64,000 nt of DNA from Modicisalibacter luteus DSM 23508 (GCF_000378505.1 NZ_KB899997.1:160442-224441); one strand, 5' to 3'. Counted from the first letter of the stretch, positions 1 to 10,000 are shown. Notes: generated by a model from the sequence alone, not told the origin. Translations and numbers: made by a program.

Positions 1-2
1 TC

Positions 3-347
3 GTGCTCGATATGGGGGGCAATGTCATCGCCGCCGAACGTGAGGACGGTTGCGCGCCGCTGCGCTTTCCCGTGGCCAGAGGGAAAGCCTATGCCGCCCT
101 CGGTAATGGCGTGGCCAGCCGTATTGTGGGCGAACGCAATGAGCAACGTCCTGCTTTCCTAGCTTCAGTGGCTGCAGCCTCGGATGGCCAGTTCGTTCCT
201 GTGCCCGGTGGGCTCGTGATCCTTAACGAAAAGAGTTGCGTGATCGGAGCGGTAGGGATTAGTGGCGCATCTTCGGACGAAGATGAGCAAGCGGCCTTGG
301 CAGGTATCCATGAGGCAGGGTTCCGGGCTGGCCTGGCACCGGATTGA
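3..347 (+). CDS. GlcG/HbpS-family heme-binding-like protein (5' end outside window)
   Basis: This is the C-terminal part of a GlcG/HbpS (DUF336) family protein. The visible 114 residues start within the family's first strand (LDMGGNVIAAEREDG) and run through the central helix to the closing G-A-V-G-I-S-G strand and a helix rich in E and A. Family members are about 135-145 residues, so roughly 25 N-terminal residues lie upstream of the window; the GTG at position 3 is only the first in-frame start codon visible. GlcG proteins are commonly encoded beside glycolate oxidase or other hydroxyacid-oxidation genes, and HbpS homologues bind heme, but the biochemical role of most members is unsettled. 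The context (a 2-hydroxyacid dehydrogenase and a glyoxylate aminotransferase downstream) fits the glycolate association. It is probably the last gene of an upstream unit, because a promoter region follows. Confidence 0.8.
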   Translation: MLDMGGNVIAAEREDGCAPLRFPVARGKAYAALGNGVASRIVGERNEQRPAFLASVAAASDGQFVPVPGGLVILNEKSCVIGAVGISGASSDEDEQAALAGIHEAGFRAGLAPD

Positions 348-741
348 TCCCGTTACTCGTGCAGCCACTTCCAGGCGTGATCTGAGCGGCTGATCGTCTC
401 TTTTCACTTCGCTGTACACGATCGGCACTGAGAGTCTGAGCTGTCAGGCGTACCCAGTGCCGTATTTCTCTGCATATAATTAATTGATTTTAAAGAAATA
501 TTTTTGCCCACACGAGTCACTTGCGAAGGACTAAAGTATAATTTCGAATTTTGAATTATGTATCCATATTCAAAATGCGGTCGAGTTTCGGCGCGCCATT
601 ACACCAGCACAACAAGGAGCGACCGAGCCGGCCAGGAAGAAGCTCCACAGACGGGCTTCGGTAGGCCACTGCCATGGCTGACAAGGTCCGTACTGATGGC
701 GGTCCAGGACCTACAAAAACAACGAAACTTCGGAGATCGAC
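348..741 (+). promoter_or_regulatory. Promoter/operator region before the first TRAP operon
   Basis: This 394-base gap holds no convincing gene; the open frame across 558-818 has no family resemblance and overlaps the dctP start. The middle is strikingly AT-rich. Two perfect TATAAT hexamers occur at 475-480 and 537-542, neither with a clear -35 box at 16-18 bases. Immediately downstream of the second lies a perfect 9-base inverted repeat, ATTTTGAAT at 548-556 and ATTCAAAAT at 568-576, spaced so that half-site centres are two helical turns apart. Such a repeat just past a -10 box is typical of a repressor operator. No regulator gene is visible nearby, so the factor is unknown. Confidence 0.5.
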
Positions 742-1713
742 ATGAAAGCCATAAAGACAGCTCTACTCGCCACCGCGCTTGCCTTCGGCGTGCAGGCAGC
801 CAGCGCCCAGGAGCGTGAGATCAAGTTTGGACACGTGGGCGGCCCCGGTTCCCTATTCGAGATTTCAGCCAACGAGTTCGCCAAGATCGCCAATGAAAAG
901 CTCGAGGGAAAAGCTGAAGTGGTCGTTTACGGCTCGAGTCAGTTAGGCAGTGACTCCCAGATGCTCAACAAGCTGAAGTTGGGCACTATGGACCTCGCTC
1001 TGCCGTCTTCAATCATGAGCAGCGTATCTCCCGAATTCTCGCTCTTCGAGATGCCTTATCTCATCGAGGATCGGGATCACATGCGCCGTGTTCGTGACGA
1101 CTTCCTGCGTGAGGAACTCTATTCCGCGGCTGAGGCCAAGAACTACAAGATTATCGGCATCTGGGAGAACGGCTTCCGCCAAATTACCAACAACACCCGA
1201 CCGATCAACGTGCCTTCAGATCTCGAGGGTATCAAGCTAAGAACCCCCAACGGAGTGTGGCGTGTAGAGATGTTTAAGAGCTACGGCGCTAATCCTGCTC
1301 CGATGGCCCTGTCGGAGGCCTTCGTTGCCCTCCAGACCGGAGCCATGGATGGCCAGGAAAATCCCTTGGTACAGATCTATTCTCAGCGCTTCCAGGAGGT
1401 TCAGGATTACCTGTCTCTCTCCAACCACGTCTATACCCCAGCCTACGTGCTGGCCGGCGCCAGCTGGAATCGCCTGCCCGAAGACGTCCGCCAGGTGCTG
1501 GTCGAGACGGCTGAGGAGGTCGAGGGATATGCCTTGGAGCAAGGCGCGAAGCTTGACGATAGTCTGCTTGCCAAGTTCGAGGAAGAGGGGATGCAGATCA
1601 ACAAGGTTGATACCCAAGCCTTCGTTGATGGTTCTACTGCTATCTATGAGAAGTTCGGCGATGAAGTGGACGGTGGCCAGGAGATGATCACAAAGGTCGA
1701 CGCGCTTCGCTGA
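742..1713 (+). CDS. TRAP transporter substrate-binding protein, DctP family
   Basis: This is the periplasmic binding protein of a tripartite ATP-independent (TRAP) transporter, 323 residues, the usual DctP size. Residues 1-22 form a Sec signal peptide ending in A-S-A before QE. The DctP signature follows: the segment around residues 160-210 carries LEGIKLRTPN with the conserved carboxylate-binding arginine (R167), then Y-G-A-N-P and the G-A-M-D-G-Q-E-N-P stretch. A weak GGAG precedes the ATG. It heads an operon with dctQ and dctM permease genes and then CoA-linked catabolic genes, so the ligand is most likely a small organic acid used by those enzymes. The exact substrate cannot be read from the sequence. 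Confidence 0.93.
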   Translation: MKAIKTALLATALAFGVQAASAQEREIKFGHVGGPGSLFEISANEFAKIANEKLEGKAEVVVYGSSQLGSDSQMLNKLKLGTMDLALPSSIMSSVSPEFSLFEMPYLIEDRDHMRRVRDDFLREELYSAAEAKNYKIIGIWENGFRQITNNTRPINVPSDLEGIKLRTPNGVWRVEMFKSYGANPAPMALSEAFVALQTGAMDGQENPLVQIYSQRFQEVQDYLSLSNHVYTPAYVLAGASWNRLPEDVRQVLVETAEEVEGYALEQGAKLDDSLLAKFEEEGMQINKVDTQAFVDGSTAIYEKFGDEVDGGQEMITKVDALR

Positions 1714-1807
1714 TTTTCTCGAGCCGGTGATAACGGGCATGCCACGCACAGCGACGACGTCGCGGCGGGGTGTGTCCCCTTCCTCCTTCTTCCCGGAGAT
1801 GGCTAAC

Positions 1808-2398
1808 GTGTCCTTAAAACAGTTCAAGGCGGCTTATCAAAAGCTGCTGGAATTCATCGTGTTCCTGAATGTCGTGGCGTTGTCGGGGGTAGTGATTGTC
1901 GGTTTCATGTCACGCCTGCTCGGCTCACCCTTTAGCTGGTATGACGAGGTGGCCTCGGTAGGACTCGCCTGGCTAACTTATTATGGGGCTGCCCTGGCCG
2001 CGGCCAAAGGCGCCCACATTACCTGCCCTAGCATCATCAATATGGCATCGCCGCGTATTCGTCTTCCAGTGGCACTGCTGGCGGAGGCCATCACTATCGC
2101 CTTCTTCGTGCTGCTCGGTTACACGGGTTATCAGGTGGTGGTTATCCTGGAGGGCTCGACTCTGGTGAGCCTGACCAGTGTCTCGCTGCAGCTCACGCAA
2201 TCTGTCATTCCCATTGGTTCGGCGCTGTTCATCATTGCTCAGTTGCTTCGCTTGCCTGAGGTGATAGAGAGCGCCCGCGGGGCCGGTTTCATTGACCATG
2301 AATTGGAAGAGGCAGGTATCAATCCCGACGATGCTGGTGCGGGCAAGGGCATTCGCACGGATGAGCCAACCGATAGCCGGGCTCCCAATCGAGCCTGA
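1808..2398 (+). CDS. TRAP transporter small permease, DctQ family
   Basis: This is the four-helix small membrane subunit of the TRAP importer; with DctM it forms the sodium-coupled channel served by the upstream binding protein. Hydrophobic segments span roughly the first 30 residues after the basic start, then the stretch with the family hallmark F-S-W-Y-D-E-V-A (W-x-D-E motif), and two more near LLAEAITIAFFVLLGY and the S-V-I-P-I-G-S region. The C-terminal 40 residues are hydrophilic and acidic. The frame is open from 1727, but GTG 1808 is chosen because GGAG at 1795-1798 sits nine bases upstream; ATG 1799 is the alternative and has no spaced ribosome site. dctM starts 30 bases after the stop. 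Confidence 0.9.
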   Translation: MSLKQFKAAYQKLLEFIVFLNVVALSGVVIVGFMSRLLGSPFSWYDEVASVGLAWLTYYGAALAAAKGAHITCPSIINMASPRIRLPVALLAEAITIAFFVLLGYTGYQVVVILEGSTLVSLTSVSLQLTQSVIPIGSALFIIAQLLRLPEVIESARGAGFIDHELEEAGINPDDAGAGKGIRTDEPTDSRAPNRA

Positions 2399-2428
2399 CG
2401 GACATCAGCGAACCAGCGGAGAGTAATA

Positions 2429-3712
2429 ATGATCATATTATCGATGTTCATGGGGCTGATATCTCTGATTCTCATCAATGTGCCGGTTGCCGTGGCGTTG
2501 GGGCTCGTGGGGGCCTTGGCCACCGTGGCGAGCTTCGGAATCTTTGCACTGCCTAACATCGGCATGGTGATGTTTGATGGCGCGACCAAGTTTCCCTTGA
2601 TTGCGATCCCGCTATTCATCCTGGCCGGGGCGATCATGAACGCTTCTAGCATCTCGCGGCGTCTCATAGACCTGGCCATGGCCATGGTCGGGTTCATCAA
2701 GGGCGGCCTGTCCATGGTGACAATAGGTGCGTCGATCTTCTTCGCCGAGATTTCAGGCTCGGCAGTGGCCGGTGTGTCTGCCATCGGCAGTATCCTGATA
2801 CCGGCAATGCGCAAGAAAGGGTACTCCAAGGAGTTCTCGGCTGCGATTTCCTCCTCAGCCGCCAGTTTGGCAATCATCCTGCCGCCGTCGATTCCCATGA
2901 TTCTCTATGCAGTCATGTCCGGCGAGTCGGTGGTCAAGATGTTCATCGCCGGTATCTTCCCTGGTTTGCTGGGTGCCATGGGGCTGGCTGGCATGTGCTA
3001 CTACCTGGCCCGCAAGCATGGGTTTCCTTCTGAGGGAAAGTTCCAGGCCAAGCGGCTTTGGGAGGCCTTTAAGGGGGCGATCTGGGCGCTGCTGATCCCG
3101 GTCATCATTCTCGGCGGGATTTTTGGCGGTATCGTCACTGCCACCGAAGGGGCGGCCCTTGCTGTGGTGGTGGCCATCTTCATAAGTGCAGTGATCTATC
3201 GCGAGTTCAGCCTGAAGATATTCTACAAGTCTTGCGTTGACGCCGGCATTCAGACAGCGGTTGTGATGCTGCTGGTGGCGAGTTCCGCTGTGGTGGGGCT
3301 CTATCTGACCGAGACCCAGATTCCTCAGCAGATGGCTAATTCCATCAGCGATCTGACAGATAACAAGTACATCATCCTGGCACTGCTCAACATTATCTTC
3401 CTGATCCTGGGGATTTTTCTGCATTCGGCGGCAGCGATTATCCTGGTCGTGCCGATCGTGCTGCCCTTGGTGACGGCAGTGGGCATCGATCCGCTGCACT
3501 TCGGTCTGATCGTAACGCTGAACCTGGCTATTGGCCAGCAGACACCTCCGGTGGCAAGTGTATTAATTGCCTCATGTTCGATAGCGAAGTCGGATATCTG
3601 GGCCACCACCCGCACCAACCTTTGGTTTATTGGGGTGCTGTTCCTGATCCTGATGATCAATACCTATATCCCGGCCTTCGCCCTATCCCTGGTCAATTTC
3701 GTTTATGGCTGA
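2429..3712 (+). CDS. TRAP transporter large permease, DctM family
   Basis: This is the twelve-helix DctM subunit, 427 residues, which forms the substrate-translocating core in the inner membrane. Family hallmarks are visible: the N-terminal hydrophobic segment with NVPVAVALGLVGA, the F-P-L-I-A-I-P-L-F-I-L-A-G motif, I-S-G-S-A-V-A-G-V-S-A-I-G around residues 105-118, I-L-P-P-S-I-P-M-I-L-Y, and near the end the N-L-A-I-G-Q-Q-T-P-P-V motif. A GGAGAG ribosome site lies six bases before the ATG. It completes the dctPQM transporter and is followed after 69 bases by the enoyl-CoA hydratase gene on the same strand, which implies that transport and catabolism are co-expressed. Confidence 0.95.
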   Translation: MIILSMFMGLISLILINVPVAVALGLVGALATVASFGIFALPNIGMVMFDGATKFPLIAIPLFILAGAIMNASSISRRLIDLAMAMVGFIKGGLSMVTIGASIFFAEISGSAVAGVSAIGSILIPAMRKKGYSKEFSAAISSSAASLAIILPPSIPMILYAVMSGESVVKMFIAGIFPGLLGAMGLAGMCYYLARKHGFPSEGKFQAKRLWEAFKGAIWALLIPVIILGGIFGGIVTATEGAALAVVVAIFISAVIYREFSLKIFYKSCVDAGIQTAVVMLLVASSAVVGLYLTETQIPQQMANSISDLTDNKYIILALLNIIFLILGIFLHSAAAIILVVPIVLPLVTAVGIDPLHFGLIVTLNLAIGQQTPPVASVLIASCSIAKSDIWATTRTNLWFIGVLFLILMINTYIPAFALSLVNFVYG

Positions 3713-3781
3713 AGAGGCTAATGATACTGCCGAAGCCCGACACGGTAGCGTCCGCCAGGGCAAGATCAATGGAGAATCTCA

Positions 3782-4567
3782 ATGAATAGTGACAACCTTC
3801 TTTTCGAAATGCGCGACGGGGTGGCCTGGATCGGTTTCAACCGTCCTGATAGCCGCAATGCCATGACCTGGGAGATGTACGATGCGCTGGAGACGGCCTG
3901 CGATCAGCTCGCGGACGAGGACAGTGTGCATGCGGTCGTGCTGCATGGTGTCGGCGGTGAGGCTTTCGTGGCGGGTACAGACATCACACAGTTCGCCACA
4001 TTTACCGCGCCGGAAGATGCGATTGGTTACGAGCGCCGCATCGACCGAGTGGTGGGTAAGCTGGAGGCTTTGCCCAAGCCCACCATTGCCATGATCGAAG
4101 GCTACTGTGTTGGCGGTGGGGCGGCGTTGGCCATGGTCTGCGACTTTCGCTACAGCACTCCATCACTGAAATTCGGCGTACCTATAGCTAGAACGCTGGG
4201 CAATTCCTTATCAATCACCAACGTTTCGCGTCTGATCGATATGGTCGGCATCGCTCGCACCAAGGAAGTGCTGATGATGGCTAAGCTGTTCAACGCCGAC
4301 GAGGCGCAGCAGGCAGGGTTGGTCAATGGCGTCTTCGCGCCTGAAGCTATCGCTGATGAAGTGGCATCGATTGCCGGTGAGTTCGCCAAGCGTGCGCCGC
4401 TCACGCTGCAGGCCAGCAAGGCGCTAGTGGGACGCGTGCAGGCACAGCGGCGAGCGGCCGCCGAGGCAAGTGACGATTGGGTTACCACTTGTTATATGAG
4501 CGATGACTTCAAAGCTGCGGTTAACAAGTTCATCAATAAGACACCTTTTGCCTGGACTGGAAAGTAA
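3782..4567 (+). CDS. Enoyl-CoA hydratase/isomerase family protein
   Basis: This is a 261-residue crotonase-fold protein predicted to act on a CoA thioester in the cytoplasm by hydration, isomerisation or C-C cleavage. The crotonase pattern is clear: N-terminal VAWIGFNRPDSRNAM, the first oxyanion-hole segment F-V-A-G-T-D-I-T around residues 61-68, and the second, C-V-G-G-G-A-A-L-A, around 109-117. The usual second catalytic acidic position reads P-I-A-R-T-L-G-N, lacking an obvious glutamate pair like that of classical hydratases, so simple water addition is not certain. GGAG lies seven bases before the ATG. The adjacent class III CoA-transferase would supply its CoA substrate. Confidence 0.85.
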   Translation: MNSDNLLFEMRDGVAWIGFNRPDSRNAMTWEMYDALETACDQLADEDSVHAVVLHGVGGEAFVAGTDITQFATFTAPEDAIGYERRIDRVVGKLEALPKPTIAMIEGYCVGGGAALAMVCDFRYSTPSLKFGVPIARTLGNSLSITNVSRLIDMVGIARTKEVLMMAKLFNADEAQQAGLVNGVFAPEAIADEVASIAGEFAKRAPLTLQASKALVGRVQAQRRAAAEASDDWVTTCYMSDDFKAAVNKFINKTPFAWTGK

Positions 4568-4599
4568 CCCGGTTCTGGCTGCCGCCAAGGAGAGGATCG

Positions 4600-5787
4600 A
4601 TGTTCGCTTTGAATGGTTTGAAAGTACTTGACGTGTCGCAAATCATGGCAGGCCCGTATTGCACCATGGTTCTGGGTGACCTGGGTGCCGAGGTCATAAA
4701 GGTCGAAAAGTCCAACGGGGGCGACGATAGCCGCCAGATGGGCCCCTACATCAATGATGAATCGACTTGCTTCTCGCAAATCAACCGCAACAAGAAAAGC
4801 ATTTCCTTGAATCTCAAGAACACGCGTGCACGGGCGATCTTCTATCGTCTGGCCGAGGATGCTGATGTCATCGTCGAGAATTATCGTCCAGGGGTGACTC
4901 AGTCGCTCGAAATCGATTACGACACGATAAAAGCCATTAACCCAGGCATTATCTATTGTTCGATTTCCGGCTACGGCCAAACCGGCCCCTACCGGCATAA
5001 AGGTGGCTTCGATCTGGTGGCTCAGGGCATGACCGGCCTGATGTCGATGACCGGCGAGCCAGGGCGTCGCCCGCTAAAGACCGGCATTGCCGTCTACGAT
5101 ATCGGTGCAGGTATTACAGCCGTCTATTCGATTTTGGCTGCATATATTCACAAGATGCAAAGCGGGGAAGGCCAGCATATCGATATAGCCATCACTGAAT
5201 GTGGCCTGCCCTGGTACACCTGGGAAGCGGCAGCCTACTTTGCCGAAGGCAAGGTGCCCGAGCCCACTGGCTGGAGGCACCGTGTTTCGGCCCCTTACCA
5301 AGCGGTCAAGGCCCGCGACGGCTACCTGATGCTTGGCTGTGCCAATCAGCGGACCTGGGAAAGATTCACTCGTGACGTGCTGGAGAGGGAAGATCTTCTG
5401 ACCGATGAGCGCTTCTTGACCAATCATGATCGCGGCCAGCGTGTCGAGGAGCTCGAGGCACTGCTCGAGACGATCATGGCCGATCGTAACGTCGACGACT
5501 GGCTCGAACGCTGCGACAAAGCTGGGGTGCCGGCGGGTCCGATCAATGACTTTGCCCAGGCAATGCAGGACGAGCATTACTTGGCCAGAGGCATGGTGCA
5601 GGAAGTCGAACATCCGAAGATCGGCAAGATGAAGACAATAGGCTTTCCTAGCAAATTCTCGCGAACTCCGTCGCAAATCCGTCAGCCGGCACCGCTGTTC
5701 GCCCAGCATACCGATGAAGTGCTAGCCACCCTGGGCATCAAGGGGGAGGAGCTCAAGGCACTGAGGGCTGAGGGCTGTATCAAATAG
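4600..5787 (+). CDS. CaiB/BaiF (class III) CoA-transferase
   Basis: This 395-residue enzyme belongs to the class III CoA-transferases, which move CoA between carboxylic acids without energy cost. Diagnostic stretches are G-L-K-V-L-D-V-S-Q-I-M-A-G-P-Y near the N-terminus, the L-G-A-E-V-I-K-V-E segment, R-N-K-K-S-I-S-L-N-L, and V-I-V-E-N-Y-R-P-G-V. The catalytic aspartate is expected in the K-G-G-F-D-L-V-A-Q-G-M-T-G-L segment around residue 135, which is intact. AAGGAGAGG precedes the ATG. With the hydratase 32 bases upstream it forms an acid-activation step for whatever the TRAP importer brings in; frc-, mct- and caiB-type substrates all remain possible. Confidence 0.92.
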   Translation: MFALNGLKVLDVSQIMAGPYCTMVLGDLGAEVIKVEKSNGGDDSRQMGPYINDESTCFSQINRNKKSISLNLKNTRARAIFYRLAEDADVIVENYRPGVTQSLEIDYDTIKAINPGIIYCSISGYGQTGPYRHKGGFDLVAQGMTGLMSMTGEPGRRPLKTGIAVYDIGAGITAVYSILAAYIHKMQSGEGQHIDIAITECGLPWYTWEAAAYFAEGKVPEPTGWRHRVSAPYQAVKARDGYLMLGCANQRTWERFTRDVLEREDLLTDERFLTNHDRGQRVEELEALLETIMADRNVDDWLERCDKAGVPAGPINDFAQAMQDEHYLARGMVQEVEHPKIGKMKTIGFPSKFSRTPSQIRQPAPLFAQHTDEVLATLGIKGEELKALRAEGCIK

Positions 5788-5805
5788 ATTTTTTTCTTTC
5801 GCATA

Positions 5806-5821
5806 TTGAATTCATTATCCA
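5806..5821 (+). promoter_or_regulatory. Motif shared with the dctP promoter region
   Basis: TTGAATT, three variable bases, then TATCCA occurs here and again at 551-566 inside the inverted-repeat operator upstream of dctP. The thirteen fixed positions match exactly. Here the motif lies in an AT-rich 55-base gap just before the aminotransferase gene. A shared regulator is a plausible explanation, but the right half of the inverted repeat is poorly kept at this copy. Confidence 0.35.
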
Positions 5822-5848
5822 AAAATAATAGCAAATCGGAGAATGCTC

Positions 5849-7057
5849 ATGCTGACGCTCGACTTCCATCCATCCGGCCGCCATTTTCTGCAGATTCCAG
5901 GCCCTTCCCCGGTGCCGGATCGCATTCTCAGAGCAATGAGTCTGCCGACGATTGATCATCGGGGGCCCGAATTCGGTGCGCTGGGACTGGAACTGCTGAC
6001 CAAGATCAAGCAGATATTCAAGACTGTGAACCCGGTGATTATCTATCCGGCATCCGGCACGGGGGCCTGGGAAGCTGCGCTTATCAATACTTTGTCACCA
6101 GGCGACCAGGTGCTGATGTTCGAGACGGGGCACTTTGCCACCCTGTGGCAGAAGATGGCCCGGCGGTTGGGGATTGAACCCGAGTTTCTGAGCCTGCCCG
6201 GCGATCAAGGCTGGCGGCATGGCGTGCAAGCCGACATGATCGAAGCGCGTCTCATGCAAGATCCCAACCACGAGATCAAGGCGGTATGTGTTGTCCACAA
6301 CGAAACTTCTACCGGGGTAACTAGCGATATCGCTGCAGTACGCCGCGCCATCGACGCTGCCGGTCACCCGGCGCTGTTGATGGTGGATACGATTTCCGGC
6401 TTGGCCAGTGCCGATTACCGGCACGATGAGTGGGGCGTCGATGTGACGATTTCAGGCTCGCAGAAGGGCCTGATGCTACCGCCGGGGATCAGTTTCAACG
6501 CGTTGTCCGACAAGGCCATCAATGCCAGCAAGTCGGCGCAATTGCCCAAGAGCTTCTGGGCCTGGGATGAAATTCTCGAGGCTAACAAGAACGGCTACTG
6601 GCCCTATACGCCGAACACCAATCTGCTGTATGGCCTGAATGAAGCCCTCGATATGCTACTGGAAGAAGGGCTTGAGCATGTGCTGGCGCGTCATCAGCGC
6701 TGGGCCGCTGGCGTTCGCGCCGCGGTCAAGGCCTGGGGGCTGGAGATTCAATGTCAGGACCCCGCCGTTTATTCCCCGGTCCTGACCGGCGTCGTCATGC
6801 CGGACGACGTCGATGCCGATGCGATTCGCAAGCTGATCTATGAGCGCTTCGATTTATCCTTGGGGATGGGGCTGGGCAAGGCCAAGGGGCGGATGTTCCG
6901 CATCGGCCATCTGGGCGACTGCAACGATCTGACGCTGATCGCCACCTTGGGTGGCTGCGAAGCCGGCATGAAGCTCGCCGGTGTCCCGCTCAAGGACAGT
7001 GGCGTCCTGGCTGCGCTGGACTATTTTGCCCGCCATCCGCTCGATGCCGACCGTTAA
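5849..7057 (+). CDS. Serine/alanine-glyoxylate aminotransferase family protein
   Basis: This is a PLP-dependent class V aminotransferase of about 402 residues, like serine-glyoxylate or alanine-glyoxylate transaminase, which converts glyoxylate to glycine while making hydroxypyruvate or pyruvate. Family marks are the N-terminal Q-I-P-G-P-S-P-V-P, the D-H-R-G-P-E-F segment, P-A-S-G-T-G-A-W-E-A-A around residues 67-77, the aspartate of M-V-D-T-I-S-G-L (D180), and the PLP lysine in S-G-S-Q-K-G-L (K206). ATG 5849 is preferred over ATG 5843 because GGAG at 5838-5841 is seven bases away. It links the cluster to glyoxylate, and the downstream FAD/Fe-S dehydrogenase could supply that glyoxylate. Confidence 0.9.
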   Translation: MLTLDFHPSGRHFLQIPGPSPVPDRILRAMSLPTIDHRGPEFGALGLELLTKIKQIFKTVNPVIIYPASGTGAWEAALINTLSPGDQVLMFETGHFATLWQKMARRLGIEPEFLSLPGDQGWRHGVQADMIEARLMQDPNHEIKAVCVVHNETSTGVTSDIAAVRRAIDAAGHPALLMVDTISGLASADYRHDEWGVDVTISGSQKGLMLPPGISFNALSDKAINASKSAQLPKSFWAWDEILEANKNGYWPYTPNTNLLYGLNEALDMLLEEGLEHVLARHQRWAAGVRAAVKAWGLEIQCQDPAVYSPVLTGVVMPDDVDADAIRKLIYERFDLSLGMGLGKAKGRMFRIGHLGDCNDLTLIATLGGCEAGMKLAGVPLKDSGVLAALDYFARHPLDADR

Positions 7058-7093
7058 CGGCGTAATCGTCGCAAGCCGCATGGGGAAGACACG

Positions 7094-10000
7094 ATGACGT
7101 CGTTATCCGCAAAGAATGCTCAGCCTTACAATGCCCGTATCAAGCCGGTATCTGAGGTCGCAGCCCGCCTACAGCGGGAAATAGCCGGCGAAGTGCTATT
7201 CGACCAGGCCTCGCGAGGGCGCTATTCCACTGATGCGTCGATCTACCAGATCATGCCTCTTGGCGTGGTTGTGCCGAGACATCAGCAGGATCTGCAAGTG
7301 GCCCTGGATATCGCTCGAGATGCGAGTATGCCGGTGCTGCCCAGAGGGGCTGGAACCAGCCAATGCGGTCAAACCGTGGGCGAGGCTCTGGTGCTCGACA
7401 CCAGCCGCTGGCTGAACAGCGTCGTCGAGTTCGACGCAGAGGGGCGTACCGTGGTGGTCGAGCCCGGCATCGTGCTCGACCATCTCAACGCCTGGCTGAA
7501 ACCCCATGGGCTGTGGTTTCCGGTCGATGTCTCGACCAGCGCCCAGTGTACCTTGGGTGGCATGGCCGGTAACAATTCGTGCGGCTCGCGCTCGATCAAG
7601 TACGGCAACATGGTCCACAACGTGCTAGGCATCGAAGCCCTGCTGGCCGACGGTACCCAGGCGATGTTTGGGCCCATCGACGAGATGGCCGATTCGGGGA
7701 GGCTAAGCCATATCATCGAGCGTGTCCGGCACATCGCCGAGCGTGAGGATGCCAATATCCGTGAGCACTTTCCCAAGGTGCTGCGCCGGGTCGCTGGTTA
7801 CAACCTTGACCTGTTCAACTGCCAGAACCCGCGCCCCTACGATGTGTTGGGCCGGGCCAACCTGGCGCATCTGCTGGTGGGCTCCGAAGGCACCCTGGGA
7901 CTAACCCAGCGGCTCACTCTCAAGCTAGAACCGCTGCCCGAGCACAAGGTACTCGGGGTGGTGAACTTCCCCACCTTTTACCAAGCGATGGATCTGACGC
8001 AGCACATCGTCAAACTACAGCCGTCCGCAGTCGAGCTGGTCGATCGCACAATGATTGAGCTGTCGCTGGAGAATCCCTCGTTCCGGCCGGTGATCGAGAA
8101 ATCCCTGATCGGCAAACCTGAAGCGATACTGCTGGTGGAGTTTTCGGGCCAGGAGCGCCTGTCACTACTCGAGAGACTGCACCAGTTGAATGAACTGATG
8201 GCCGATCTGGGTCTTCCTGACTGCGTGGTCGACATGCCCGAAGCTGACGAGCAGAAAGCGCTTTGGAATGTGCGCAAGGCCGGCCTCAACATCATGATGA
8301 GCATGAAGGGCGACGGCAAGCCGGTCTCCTTCATCGAAGATTGTGCGGTGCCGCTGGAGAACCTGGCCGAGTACACCGACAAGCTGACCCAGGTATTCCA
8401 TAAACACGGAACTGAAGGCACTTGGTACGCACATGCCAGCGTAGGTACGTTGCATGTGCGGCCCATCCTCGACATGCGTCGCGACGGCGCGCAGAAGATG
8501 CGTGAAATCGCCGAGGAGGCATCGGCATTGGTACGCGAATACAAGGGCGCATACTCGGGTGAGCACGGCGATGGTATCTGTCGGGGCGAGTGGGTGGCCT
8601 GGCAATTCGGGTCGGAGCTCAACGCCGCCTTCAAGGAAATAAAGCAGCTTTTCGACCCAACCAATCTGCTCAACCCCAACAAGATCGTCGACACCCCGCG
8701 TATGGACGATGAGCGCTACTTCCGGTTTCCCAAGCATTACCAGACGATACCAGTTACACCTGTGCTCGACTGGGCGCCTTGGAACGTCAAGCGCGACCCG
8801 CTGACCGGTGAGCAGAGTGAGCCGGGCAGCGCCGGCGATCCTACGCATGGCTTAGCCATGGCCGTGGAGATGTGTAACAACAATGGCCATTGCCGCAAGT
8901 TCGACGCCGGCACCATGTGTCCAAGTTACCGTGTCACACGCAACGAGCAGCACCTCACCCGTGGTCGTGCCAATACCCTGCGTCTAGCGCTATCTGGCCA
9001 GGTAGGGCACGAAGGGCTCGCCAGCGACGAGGTTAAGGAGGCACTAGACCTGTGTGTGTCCTGCAAGGGCTGCAAACGCGACTGTCCGACCGGGGTCGAC
9101 ATGGCCAAGTTCAAGATCGAGGCGCGAGCGGCGCGTGCCGAGACTCATCCATTATCGTGGCGCGACCGCATGATCGCCGATATGCCGCGTTACGCGCCCT
9201 ATGCCAGCCGGATGGCACCGTTATTGGGCAGGTTGGAGCGTCTGCCGGTCCTGTCACGTTGGGTCAAGCAATCATTAGGGTTGGCCGAGGCACGCACGCT
9301 ACCGGAGTTCACTGGCGATTATCTGCGCGGGGCCGAGCGTCCCCGGGCCGATACGGACGCGGTGGGGGAGGTGGTGCTGTTTGTTGACACCTTCAACAAT
9401 TATATGGAAGCCGACAATGCGGCCGCCGCCCATCGTGTGCTCACGGCCGCCGGCTATCGCGTCCATCTCAACAATCCGCCTAACCAGCGGCCGCTGTGCT
9501 GCGGACGGACCTACCTGGCCTCGGGCCAAGTCGACAAGGCCAAGGCCGAGGCGCGACGTACATTGGATCATCTGATGCCTTACGTACAGCGCGGGGCGGC
9601 AGTCGTGGGCCTCGAGCCTTCATGCCTGTTGACCCTTCGTGATGAGTTCCTGCAGTACGGCTACGGCGAGGAAGCCAGGCAGCTAGCGGAGGCGGCGATG
9701 CTGTTCGAGGAGTTCCTGGTGCGCGAGAAGGCCGCCGGCCGCTTGGCACTCGACCTCAAGCCGCTCGAGGCATCTCGCGCCTGGCTGCATGGCCATTGTC
9801 ACCAGAAGGCATTCGACGCGCTGCGTCCTGTGGAGGCCGTATTGGGTTGGATTCCCGACCTGGAGGTCAAGACGATCGAGTCGTCGTGCTGTGGCATGGC
9901 CGGCAGCTTCGGTTACGAGCGTGAGCACTTTGATGCATCGATGCAGATGGCCGAGCTGTCGCTACTCCCTGCGGTACGCCAGGCTGAAGAACAGGATCTG

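Noticed and set aside
558..818. 86-codon frame before the first dctP
   Set aside because: It overlaps the dctP start and signal peptide, and its product is low-complexity without a recognisable family.
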